Shown here piece after piece: positions 1-9,600 of a stretch of 48,362 bases of DNA (position 1 is the first letter of the stretch; every line of letters begins with the position of its first letter). The stretch lies in NCBI GenBank assembly GCA_025359065.1, contig JANYHM010000054.1, positions 1-48,362 on the forward strand, read 5' to 3'. The stretch is from Synechococcales cyanobacterium GL140_1_metabinner_5_sub (GTDB lineage: Bacteria; Cyanobacteriota; Cyanobacteriia; Cyanobacteriales; Chamaesiphonaceae). The notes beneath the pieces were generated by a model. It worked only from the letters and a program-made list of their open reading frames with translations, did no database searches and was not told the origin of the DNA. Made by a program: the position numbers and the translations under genes.

Positions 1-82
1 GTTCTGCCACTTTTCTAATGGAGCTACCATTTTCAACGGCATTGACGATTCTTTCTCTTAAATCTATGGAATATGGCTTCAT
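1..82 (-). mobile_element. IS630-type transposase, N-terminal fragment cut by window edge
   Basis: Reading the minus strand from an ATG at 82 gives MKPYSIDLRERIVNAVENG followed by SSIRKVAE. This is the usual start of IS630/Tc1-like transposases, an N-terminal helix-turn-helix that binds the element's terminal repeat. An in-frame ATG at 94 is an alternative start. The rest of the gene lies outside the window, so it is unknown whether the transposase is intact. The end of the element must fall between about 83 and 125, but I could not identify its terminal repeat. The gene points away from the plus-strand gene at 125, which appears truncated by this insertion. Confidence 0.75.
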
Positions 83-124
83 TCCTTCCCTCATCTTGTA
101 ATCTTTACATTGTACCTTATTTAC

Positions 125-640
125 ATGCAAACCGCTGTAAGAGCGCAAGACTCCAAGCCAACAGCATGTGTGCGATCGATCCCTCAACCGATCGTCAGAA
201 AATCTGTTTTTCCTGACGCTAACTTTACCATCCAAAATATTGACTATGTAGGGGTTGTCGTACCATTAGGCTTAGAGACTTTAGAACTGAGCAATGGTGA
301 TAAGGTAATTATTACCAATAGCGGCTGCGAAAACTTTGCCCTCAGCTTTCAGTTCGAGACTAGTCGCTTTACGGGTAAGGTGCAAGATACTAAGTATTGG
401 TTAGCTCGATCAGTGGAGCTAATGCGGCTAATTGAGCTGGGAGTAGATACTCCTGTCGATCTGCAACAAGGTATTAACATGCTAGAAAAATACCTGAACA
501 CTGTTGCCAATCCGGTGATCGGTCATGAAATTGACTATGGTGACCAAGAAATTCGATCGATCGTGCAGCTAGCCGATGTGAGACAGCTTGGTAATCAAAG
601 TTTTGGCTTGAAGGTGATTTTTTCCGTCGGGCCATTGTAA
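125..640 (+). CDS. Unrecognised protein, probably 5'-truncated by the adjacent IS
   Basis: The family is not recognised. The frame runs from ATG 125 to TAA 640 (171 aa); a TTG at 110 in the same frame is possible, but neither start has a ribosome binding site. The first residues, MQTAVRAQDSKPTAC, look like the cleavage region of a signal peptide (VRAQ) with the hydrophobic core missing. That is what an IS insertion into the signal-peptide region would leave. The remainder is soluble, mixed alpha/beta in character, with a helical stretch around residues 95-130 and no catalytic motif that I know. Its stop lies 3 bp from the stop of the convergent gene at 644. It may be a non-expressed remnant. 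Confidence 0.55.
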   Translation: MQTAVRAQDSKPTACVRSIPQPIVRKSVFPDANFTIQNIDYVGVVVPLGLETLELSNGDKVIITNSGCENFALSFQFETSRFTGKVQDTKYWLARSVELMRLIELGVDTPVDLQQGINMLEKYLNTVANPVIGHEIDYGDQEIRSIVQLADVRQLGNQSFGLKVIFSVGPL

Positions 641-643
641 TTG

Positions 644-2263
644 CTAGGCATCAATCACAACTCGTCCTTGAGGGAATGATACGCAAGTTAGAATAAAGCC
701 TTCTTCCTGTTCACTCTCTTCTAGGGCTTCTGGGTCAAAATCTGACATTCGCACTTGGCCTTCAAGCTTACGCTTTTTGCAGGTGCCACAGTTACCCGAT
801 CGACAGCTACTCCGAATCTTTATCCCTTGAGATTCAGCCACTTCCAGCACCGATTCTTCACCGTCACAGGACACATTCTGGCCAGATTTAGCAAAGACAA
901 CCGTAATCTGACCGATAGTTTCGATCGGGTCTATCACCGGGGTAATCGGAGTCAAAGGCTGTGCAGAATCTTCTGGAGCGTTGGCTACAGAAGATTCTGG
1001 AATAGCCTCTCTATTTAACAATCCGCGCAATCCTCCGCCAGCCGGTGTCGCGGGAGGCATCATTGGATTTGGCACCGTTGATTTGGCTATTTTAGGAATA
1101 GCCTTAGAGCCACCAAAACTTTCTTCGTGATAGTTATCCGCAGGAAAGTTGAGTGAGTTTAGTAGTTGCTTGGTGCCTGCCATAAAAGCTTCTGGACCAC
1201 AGACAAATACTACGCGCTGTAAAAAATCGGGGACGATCGACTGCAACATATTTGTTGATATCCGCCCAGTCAGACCCAACCAGTTCTGGCCAGAGTTATT
1301 TTGAGTCACAGTCACCAAGGGGTGAAATTTTTTGTGACGCGCCGACATCATCATTAACTCTTGTTGATAAATAATATCGGCAGGAGTACGAGCGCTGTGT
1401 AAAAATACCACATCACAATCGGCCATGGTGTCACAGAGCCACCGAGACATCCCCATCATTGGCGTGATGCCACTGCCTGCCGAAATAAACAACAGCTTTT
1501 GGCTAGGATACTGGAAGCAAGTAAACTTGCCCAGCGGGCCGCTGAGTTTAATCTCGCTGCCTATCTTCAGATTGTCATGCAGCCAGTTAGAAACCAAGCC
1601 CGCAGGCAAATCCTTACTATTAGCCGGTACCCGCTTCACCGTAATCTCTAAGCTGTGGGGACGAGATGGAGTAGAAGAAATTGAATAGGAGCGCAGCACT
1701 TCTTCCCCATTAATTTCTAGATCAAGAGTAATAAACTGGCCGGGTTTATAGTTAAACAATAAGCCTGGATCGGCCACAAACCGAAAAGTTTTCACATCGT
1801 GAGTTTCATCGATAATTTCGGCACAGCGCACCTTTAAATTGCCTTTTTGCCAGCGAGTGAAGTCGTTCGGGTCGATCGCTGACACTGGCATATATTGCTC
1901 TGGAGTCAATGGTGCTGATCGATGAATCACTGTAGAAGCGTCAGTATCACCAGCTTGGATTACCGTCAGCGTGAAGTGACCGATCGCTATCACGCTGCCC
2001 AATTTTAATGGGCTTTCCTGTCTGGCGAAAACGGCTTTCTCATCTAGCCAAGAACCACCAGAGCTACCAGCATCAATAAAATAGTAAGTACCGTTTTGGT
2101 AGGATACCTCTCCGTGTAAACGACTGATTTCCTGGCTTTCCAAAATCAGAGTAGAAGTCGGAGAGCGACCAATCTGACATTTTTGCCCAGGCATATTCTC
2201 GGGTCTTAGCAGTATTTCCCGAGAGGTATTTTGTTGAGAGTCAAACAGGCGAAAATGAATCAT
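644..2263 (-). CDS. FHA domain - flavin reductase - 2Fe-2S ferredoxin fusion
   Basis: A 539-aa electron-transfer fusion. Residues about 28-95 are a forkhead-associated (phosphothreonine-binding) domain with GRSPTSTLIL and SRLHGEV. Residues about 140-385 are a ferredoxin-NAD(P)H reductase module, with RSYSISS (FAD), SAGSGITPMMGM (nucleotide) and VCGPEAFM. After a proline-rich linker, residues about 455-539 form a plant-type 2Fe-2S ferredoxin with CRSGNCGTC and a fourth cysteine in LTC. The reductase-ferredoxin part resembles Hcr and phenol-hydroxylase-type reductases. The start overlaps the stop of the upstream gene by 4 bp (ATGA), so the two are probably translationally coupled. I infer that it passes electrons from NAD(P)H through FAD and 2Fe-2S to the Fe-S membrane partner encoded upstream. 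Confidence 0.85.
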   Translation of the reverse strand: MIHFRLFDSQQNTSREILLRPENMPGQKCQIGRSPTSTLILESQEISRLHGEVSYQNGTYYFIDAGSSGGSWLDEKAVFARQESPLKLGSVIAIGHFTLTVIQAGDTDASTVIHRSAPLTPEQYMPVSAIDPNDFTRWQKGNLKVRCAEIIDETHDVKTFRFVADPGLLFNYKPGQFITLDLEINGEEVLRSYSISSTPSRPHSLEITVKRVPANSKDLPAGLVSNWLHDNLKIGSEIKLSGPLGKFTCFQYPSQKLLFISAGSGITPMMGMSRWLCDTMADCDVVFLHSARTPADIIYQQELMMMSARHKKFHPLVTVTQNNSGQNWLGLTGRISTNMLQSIVPDFLQRVVFVCGPEAFMAGTKQLLNSLNFPADNYHEESFGGSKAIPKIAKSTVPNPMMPPATPAGGGLRGLLNREAIPESSVANAPEDSAQPLTPITPVIDPIETIGQITVVFAKSGQNVSCDGEESVLEVAESQGIKIRSSCRSGNCGTCKKRKLEGQVRMSDFDPEALEESEQEEGFILTCVSFPQGRVVIDA

Positions 2264-5200
2264 GATGTGGTTTGCAAACGTTGACTAATAGAGACCAGCA
2301 AGGCGCGGGAAATTTGAGGCTCTCGATCGAGCAATTCATCGAAGCTGTCAGCAGCAATCACTAAAGCTGGTACCCGAGGACTACTTGCCACCACCGTTTC
2401 TGGATAAGTGGTCTTAGCCAAGATACCCGTTTCACCGACAATCTGCCCAGCAGAAATGGTTTGACTAACTGTCTGAGCCGTCCCAGAAATCAACATTAGC
2501 AAACTATTTGCTGGTTGCCCCTGCTGGCACAAATACTCTCCTTGGTTATAAATGATTAGTTTACTGCTGCGAGCAATTAATAACAAATTTTGTTGATTCA
2601 GAGGCTGGAAGAATGGGCTAGAGCGCAGCCACAGCAGTTTTTCGAGAGTTGTAATGGGCTGCTCATTAGTCTGGGCGGTCTGAACCGAATGGGAAACCTG
2701 AATAAACAAGTCATTGCTGGGACAGAAGTAAATTTTGGCTCCGCTATCTACCTGCTGTTTACCATTACGCAAATGGGAGTTAGTAAGACGCAAGCCATAA
2801 TTACTTTCTAGATCTTGGATCATTACACCATTTTCATTCACTTGTAAAATAGCGTGATAGCGAGAAACCTGTTCATCTAAGATCACCAGATCATTATCAG
2901 AAGAGCGGCCAATCCGAATACTGGGTTTTTGATAAACCAACTGCTGTACATCACCATGTACATGCAATGACAGATTGAGTGTGGGTAAAACAGCGATACT
3001 GAGCGGTCGCTGCAAGACCCGATCGACTATCTCTTGTAGCAGCGGTTCACCAGAACCATCTACTCGATCGATGAGCTGTTGCGGTAGGTTTGGCTCTACC
3101 TGACTAAGGGCATGAAAGCTAGCTGCTTTAGTGAGCGGGTCAACATCTTGGAGCAGATCTTGCAGAGTCTCGGTGAGGCTAATTTCTGGAATAGCTTTGT
3201 TTCCCAATTGGGTAATCTGTGCCATTTTGTCTTCAATTACTGTCACATGTAGACCAGCAATAACAGTGAGATCCTGAGAGCCTGCTGCTGTAGTTGGCGA
3301 CTTTGAGAGCAGAATTTTTTTGATTTGTCCTGAGAGCTTCGGATTATTTGTTTGCAATAGATCTTTAACTTCTTGATGAGCTAATAATCCGGTGGTACGG
3401 GCAATTTCTGGCGCAGAATTATCATCATCTAACAGTTCTAAAATATTTAGCAACTGACCGACGATCGATTTCTGCCGGTCTTCTACAATTGATCGCAATA
3501 GTTGATAGACCTGTGCCGTGGAGTTCACTGGCAAGTTGGTGAGAGCATTTTTCTGCATTTTGCCCTGCTGTAATTTACCAAGCAGAGTTGCACTGGTACT
3601 CAGCAAAATACTGTCTGGATGAAATAAGGCCAGCAATATTTGCTCTTGTTCGGCAGTAGTAATGCGATATTGCGCTCGGAGGGCATCGATTTGGCTTTGC
3701 TTTTGCTGTAAGGCATCTTCGATCGAAGCTCGACTAGTAATTAGATCCATCAGCAGTGATTCCATACCCCGCTGATAGCTGCTCAATCGAAGCTGCTCCT
3801 CACGTCCTCTTTGGATATTGGGGTCGAGCAAGCTGGGGCTTTCTACCCCCACACTCTGTAAAATGCTGTAATGCTCTTCTGGAGTAATTTGTAGCTCTTC
3901 GCGGATATCTTGGAGCATTTCTAAGCTATTTGCCGATTGAGTTTTACCATCGGCGAGGGCTTCTTCTAAAACTCCCTGGTAAACCTTCAGCCGAGACTGT
4001 CGATCGAACCCGGGCAAGACCTTGGCTAAGACATAAACTTCGTCGGGCTTTAGCTCATCAGTGCCCCGCTGCAAGAACTGCGATGTATCGATCCCCAGCT
4101 TTTTCAACTGGCGACGCAGAGTGTTCGATAAGCTCTCTCTTTGATATTGATCGGCAGTCCGGCCAAAGGTTTGGGCAAACCAAAAGCCGCTAACAATAAT
4201 AATAATTCCGGTAAACACTCGCTCAGCCCAACTTGGCAGTACAGCCAAATTTGGTCGGCTGCCGAACATCCAAAAAACATTCCAAGATATAAAGGTACAA
4301 ATAGTAAAGATCTGGTGTAGAACTTGAGAGTTTGAGATTTCTTTGCCAGTGCTGCTGAGATATTTACGATATATCGATTCTCCGATACAGCCAATTCCAT
4401 AAGCTCCTCCGGCAAAAGCCGCCAAAGACAAAGGCGTGGCAATTAGCTTAGGAATCGGAATTGCTTTACCACCAATAAACACGCCAGGGTTAAAAATGGT
4501 GGATAACTGACTTTCTTCATGAGTCCAAGCCCCAGAATAGTAGTATTCCCAGTTGCCAGAATAAATTAGATAGTAATAGTAAAATCCAACCACTAAGCCG
4601 AAATAGCCAAAATATAGCAGCTTGCGATCGGGCTTTTCGATTTGCTCCCAGTAAGAGTTCTCTGAATCAATATCAATACAAGGGTTTTGGCAGGCCACAC
4701 AAGCACTTTTTTCCTGGCCAGTGGTTTTATCGATTTCTCGGCACATCGATTGAGTAATCGTGGACTTGTCGCCCAAATGAGCCTGACTATCTAGTAAGCC
4801 GCGCGGGCCGGTATACACCATTTGCACTGGTGCCATGGGACAGAAATATTGACACCAGCTTTTACCAGCAAACAAATAACCAACTAAAATAGCTGACAGA
4901 ATAGTGAAGATTAAAAATCCAGCCAGAGCTAGTCGATCAGAATTTACAAATAAAATGCGAATGTTTAAGCCCAAAAAGAAAAAAGCAAACTGGAGATATA
5001 AATGATTCTTACCCAGCCAAGAGTCTTTTTCTACGGTAAATAGTTGATAGCGAGTCTTGCCACTTTCTGAAGTGATCTTTTTTCTGCGCTGAATGCCCAG
5101 TGCGCGCGGAATTTGGGAGAAAAATGACAAAGGACAAATTCTACGCCACACTTCGTGACCAGTGATAAAAATCAAGATTAGTCCCAGAGGCACAATCATC

Positions 5201-5430
5201 GCCCAAAAAATTCGGGCGGTCATGCTGTAGGGTATCTCGGGTAGACATACTTCTTGTACTTTAATACAGGCATCATCTGGATTCATCCGAAATGGGCTAC
5301 TCAGATTAGTGGCAGCAGTAAGAATTGGCGTAACCGGATCATAAAACAGTGAGACAATCATTATCGTCCAGCCCACGGCCAGCAACCATTTGATTTGGTG
5401 CATTCTACTTTCAGACAAGCGATTCAACAT
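2260..5430 (-). CDS. NapH/NosR-like 4Fe-4S membrane protein with FHA and cNMP-binding domains
   Basis: A 1056-aa multidomain protein. The N-terminal ~420 residues hold several membrane segments and the cysteine motifs of the NapH/NosR/CcoG group: RRICPLSFF near residue 99, WCQYFCPMAP near 195, and CVACQNPCIDID near 245, a CxxCxxxC ligand set. Residues about 430-820 are a long helical region with recurring TPEE/TTAEQ segments, function unknown. Residues about 830-925 are an FHA domain (RIGRSSDNDLVI, VSRYHAIL). Residues about 945-1056 resemble a CRP/cAMP-binding domain (GEYLCQQGQPANSLLMLISG, GQIVGETGIL). Together with the overlapping flavoreductase gene downstream it forms a probable two-protein electron path to or across the membrane. 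The electron acceptor is unknown. Confidence 0.8.
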   Translation of the reverse strand: MLNRLSESRMHQIKWLLAVGWTIMIVSLFYDPVTPILTAATNLSSPFRMNPDDACIKVQEVCLPEIPYSMTARIFWAMIVPLGLILIFITGHEVWRRICPLSFFSQIPRALGIQRRKKITSESGKTRYQLFTVEKDSWLGKNHLYLQFAFFFLGLNIRILFVNSDRLALAGFLIFTILSAILVGYLFAGKSWCQYFCPMAPVQMVYTGPRGLLDSQAHLGDKSTITQSMCREIDKTTGQEKSACVACQNPCIDIDSENSYWEQIEKPDRKLLYFGYFGLVVGFYYYYLIYSGNWEYYYSGAWTHEESQLSTIFNPGVFIGGKAIPIPKLIATPLSLAAFAGGAYGIGCIGESIYRKYLSSTGKEISNSQVLHQIFTICTFISWNVFWMFGSRPNLAVLPSWAERVFTGIIIIVSGFWFAQTFGRTADQYQRESLSNTLRRQLKKLGIDTSQFLQRGTDELKPDEVYVLAKVLPGFDRQSRLKVYQGVLEEALADGKTQSANSLEMLQDIREELQITPEEHYSILQSVGVESPSLLDPNIQRGREEQLRLSSYQRGMESLLMDLITSRASIEDALQQKQSQIDALRAQYRITTAEQEQILLALFHPDSILLSTSATLLGKLQQGKMQKNALTNLPVNSTAQVYQLLRSIVEDRQKSIVGQLLNILELLDDDNSAPEIARTTGLLAHQEVKDLLQTNNPKLSGQIKKILLSKSPTTAAGSQDLTVIAGLHVTVIEDKMAQITQLGNKAIPEISLTETLQDLLQDVDPLTKAASFHALSQVEPNLPQQLIDRVDGSGEPLLQEIVDRVLQRPLSIAVLPTLNLSLHVHGDVQQLVYQKPSIRIGRSSDNDLVILDEQVSRYHAILQVNENGVMIQDLESNYGLRLTNSHLRNGKQQVDSGAKIYFCPSNDLFIQVSHSVQTAQTNEQPITTLEKLLWLRSSPFFQPLNQQNLLLIARSSKLIIYNQGEYLCQQGQPANSLLMLISGTAQTVSQTISAGQIVGETGILAKTTYPETVVASSPRVPALVIAADSFDELLDREPQISRALLVSISQRLQTTS

Positions 5431-5551
5431 GGTAGCAATAAGATCTGGGGTATTTTAATAAATTTAATGGGCTGATGATCAAGATTGTGGGCAATAACCC
5501 AGAATGATCGAGTATCGAGAAATACTAAAGTATATATTTGGGGCCATAATT

Positions 5552-6223
5552 CTACAGTAAAAAGCCCTCGGCGGCGGTAATCGGCATAGCTAAATTCTGG
5601 AGAGCTAAATCAGCGGCAGCATCTTGGGCAGCAATATCCATGGGGTCTTGCTGAAAATACTGCACTTCTTCGGTCATCTTGCCATATACTTTCATCGTAA
5701 TAGCGGGTTTATCACCCATTACCTTAATAGAATGAATCGTTTGAGGCAAAAAACTAATTACGTCGCCAGCATTTAAAATACATTCGCCGACCTGTTTTAC
5801 TTGGGTGCTGCCAGGACTAACCCGTCGCCAAAAAGTGTTGTGTTCTTGACCACTGATAACTGCTACAACTCCCCAAGTACCATGGTTGTGAATGGGAGAA
5901 GGCAAGCCTGGTGCCCAGGCAGAATTCTGTAATGTCCAAGGAAAAAATGGCTCGTCATATAGCTTAGTTAAAGACCACCCAGTTTGAGGGTCAGGTGGGC
6001 TAACGGCGTTTTGTAACCAATAAGAACTAGTTAGTAGCTGTCGCACCAACCCTCGCACCATTGCTAAGCGCACTCGATCGTTTGGTTCTTTTTGAAAAAC
6101 TCTTTCCAAATCCGAAAGAAAATGATAAAGACGATAATAGTCACCAGATGGTGATATCTTTGCCACTCGACCGCAGGACTCTGGTTCACCTATCTCATTA
6201 ATTAACCAATCAAGCACTGCCAT
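5552..6223 (-). CDS. Cysteine dioxygenase family cupin
   Basis: A 223-aa protein of the type I cysteine dioxygenase family, which uses non-haem iron and O2 to oxidise a thiol such as cysteine to the sulfinate. The cupin metal motif is visible as SPIHNHGTWGVV, two His near residues 112-114, and the third His is in PQTIHSIKV near residue 160, giving the 3-His site of thiol dioxygenases. The N-terminal ~90 residues are helical. Start at ATG 6223. It lies 121 bp upstream of the FHA/Fe-S membrane gene on the same strand, so a shared redox or sulfur role is possible but unproven. The substrate (cysteine, mercaptopropionate or another thiol) cannot be read from the sequence. Confidence 0.8.
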   Translation of the reverse strand: MAVLDWLINEIGEPESCGRVAKISPSGDYYRLYHFLSDLERVFQKEPNDRVRLAMVRGLVRQLLTSSYWLQNAVSPPDPQTGWSLTKLYDEPFFPWTLQNSAWAPGLPSPIHNHGTWGVVAVISGQEHNTFWRRVSPGSTQVKQVGECILNAGDVISFLPQTIHSIKVMGDKPAITMKVYGKMTEEVQYFQQDPMDIAAQDAAADLALQNLAMPITAAEGFLL

Positions 6224-6687
6224 TGCTTTTGAACTTTTATGTTTGCTCAGTATGTTACCTGCGAATTAAACATGATACTAACTGCTTTGTCAAGCTTTGT
6301 TTACAAAACAGTATAGATAAAGCGATTATTTTCAGCTTTACCTAGCAAATACTTAATATTTATTTAAGCTATTACAAAAAGGAACGCCCTCAAAGCTCGG
6401 CAGGTATTTTTAGTCACTTAAACGTCACTAAAATCCTGTAAGGGTATTGTCAATCAGAGTTTAGAATGGTAGCATTGCTTACAAGATTATTTCAGTAGTC
6501 TATCATGCTTCAATATTAGAATGGTTTTTTAGCCAATGTTAATGTGAGAAGTCATTGCTGGACTCTAAGAACTTCAATATTTCATCAGCGCATCTTTGAT
6601 CTCGACCTAAATGCTAAAAAAATTGATGGAATATTTGAACAGTGATTAAACGTTGATATTTATAGAACATTTTTGAGGAACAGAGCT
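6224..6687. other. 464-bp divergent intergenic region
   Basis: AT-rich spacer between the divergent cupin gene and the haloperoxidase gene, so it should hold both promoters. For the plus-strand gene, TTGAAC at 6635 and TATTTA at 6657 are a weak -35/-10 candidate with 16-nt spacing. I see no open reading frame with a ribosome binding site, no tRNA and no clear hairpin. Confidence 0.4.
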
Positions 6688-9600
6688 ATGCAAAATTTAA
6701 CCGGAAATGTGGGTGCCGATCGGTTTGTGATTACCCAAAAAGGCAGTACGATCACTGGCTTTAATTATGCCGAGGGTGATCGGATTGTCCTGGATTTAGA
6801 AAATTCCGCAGAGCGGGCGACTAGCTCAGAAACTCTAACTAATTTTGATATTATTAACCCGCTCATTGGTCAAGCGGTAGCCGCTGGGGTGACTGGCTAT
6901 GACACGCCTTTAAAGGCTACAGCTACTGGGGTAGAGGTTAGAATCCCTGCGGCTAGTGGTATTGGCGGTGAACTGTTCGTAACCATTAATACTGCCGATC
7001 AAGCTGCTGCAACCGCACTGATCACGACATTATCTAACTCTCCTGCGCCTAGCGCCTCTAATGGCTCGGCTTTTCAGGTTAGATCTAAAGGCAATACGAT
7101 CGTCGATTGGGATGATGTGGTAGTAGATGCAGCTAGAATGGCTGGAGTGCCACCAGCAGCTTCGACTCGCTATTTTGCATTGACTCATACAGCTATGTAT
7201 GATGCAGTGCAGGGCATTCTTAAAACTGCTGGTCGTCAAGGATATTTAGAATCTCAGGGTATTAACCTCGCCCCACCAGCCGCTGGAGCTAACGCTGATG
7301 TAGCTGCTGCCGCTGCGGCCAATGCAATTTTAGCCAGCCTGTTTACAGATCCGAACAACCCGGTCGCATTCAACCAAACAACCGGTGCTGCGATAGCATT
7401 TACTCCTACAGGGGGAACTGCAACTACCATCAAAGATTATTATCCAGGTGTTTTTAGAACACAATTAGATTCAACAATTACCCAAAGTCGGGAAGGTGGT
7501 GCTACTCAAGCGGCGATCGATGCTGGTATTGCTTATGGTAACTTAGTTGCTCGTAACTTCTTAGCTAGTCGTCAAACTGATGGCTACTTGTTAGACGAAA
7601 AAGGTGCCAAACGCAATATTGCTACAATTAGTGCTGAATACAAAGATGGCATCGAAAATTTAGGCAAAGATGAAGCCGGTGGCGAGAATAATGGCACTGT
7701 AGGTATTCTTTCTAACGGTACGAAGTTGATTGGCACTGGTGTGGCAGTTAGCACTATTCAATCCACTGGTGCGGCTGGTATTAGCAGCACAGCAGCTACC
7801 ACCCCTGGAGCTTGGCGCAGAGGTGAAGACACATTGGGCATCAATGGTCAATTTGCTGCTTTGGCCTCACCAGAAGTAGCCAGTATTAACCAAACTTGGT
7901 TTTTACCCAGTGTTGGCTTCTTTAACGACACAATTGGTAGCCCTCCAGCTTTGGATAGCCAACGCTACATCGACAGCGTGGCAGAAGTTAAAGCCGAAGG
8001 TAGCATCTTAGATTTACCTGGTACTGGTGATGTTACTCTTACCAATCGTTCAACCACAGTTAATGGCGTTACTACCAGCATTGCTGGCTCAACGGTACTC
8101 GGTGCCAAAGTAAATGATACTAACATCGCTGATACTGCTTACCCTAATGCAGTTGGTGGTGATGCACCATTTAACTTGCCTCGTAATCAGCCAGATGGCA
8201 TTGGAACTACTAGCGCCGATCGCACCACCATCGCTCACGTTTGGGCTAATGCTGAGGGCTCTTATGGACCAAACTATGCCTACCAAAAAATTGCTCAGCA
8301 ATTAGCAATTAATAATAATGACAGCTTAGCTGACAGCGCTTATCGCTTTGCAGTCTTAGATACGGCATTGGCCGATGGCTTTGCAAACCTTTGGGATGCC
8401 AAATGGGACGAAGACTATTTTTGGCGGCCTGTTTCTTCGATCCGTAACGCCGATCAGCTTGTTGGCACTGCTAGCTTAGATGACAATATCTGGACTCCAA
8501 GAGAAAATACTCCTCAACACCCTTGTCACCCTTCTGGTACTTCGGCAACTGCCGGTATTGCTTCTACTTTGCTAGCTAGCTTTTACGGTGAAAACCCAGT
8601 AGGCGGCTTTACTGTCAGTGCTGATGTTAACCGGAATAGTGCCAGACTTGCTGGTGCCTTAACTGATACTAATGCTGATGGCCGGACTGATGTTAATGGT
8701 GTGGCTTTAGAAGAAGTTAGCCGCAGTTACACTAGCTTTAGCCAAGTAAGAGAAGAAACACGTCTCAGCCGCATTTATGCTGGTGCTCACTTCCGCTTTG
8801 CAACAGAGCGTGGTGTTCAGTTGGGTACCAACGTAGCTAACTATGTATTAGCCAATAATCCTTTCTTAAAATCCAACATCAGCGGTTTGGCTGCAGACCC
8901 AGTAACCGGAGTATTTAGACCTGGTAATGCTGTTGATGCAGTAGCACAGGCTCGTTGGTTGAAGAGTGGTAGTAGCAATTACGAGTTCGGTTCTATTACT
9001 GTAGATAATACAACTGGTAGCATTGATGGTCTAACCACCGATAATGCTGCTTATCTTGCTGCTGCTCTCAATCGCAAGCATGTACTATTTAGTGGCAAGA
9101 GTACTGCTAGTGCTCAAGCAATTACTAGCAGCAACTTGGCTGGTAGTGAAGCGCAATCTGCTGGTCAGTTGGCTAACGCCGATTTATTGGGCAATACAAT
9201 TTTCTACCTTACCGAGAATGGTATTACCACTCTATCAAACACTGGTGGTAGTAAGTTTTCTTCCACTAGTGCGGCTGGCTTAAGCCAACTTACCTTCAAG
9301 GATAGTGCTAACCAAGATGTACGCTTTGAAGTGGGTGCTGCTCTACCAGCTTTTCGTACTAGTGGTACGGCAGGCGGTGCTAATACTAACGTCACTGTAA
9401 ATATAACCAGAGCAGCAGCGTTTAACAATAGTGTAGGAATCTATGCAGTTGACGATGCTCAAGGTTGTTTCGATACCAATGCCGATGGTTTAGTAGATCT
9501 TCGAGTAGGCCAAACTGGCTACTTAGCAGAAGCATTGAGACGTGCGGCTCTCAACCCAGCACTGACTCAGGCTGCTACTAATGGTACAAATGTCAGTAGT

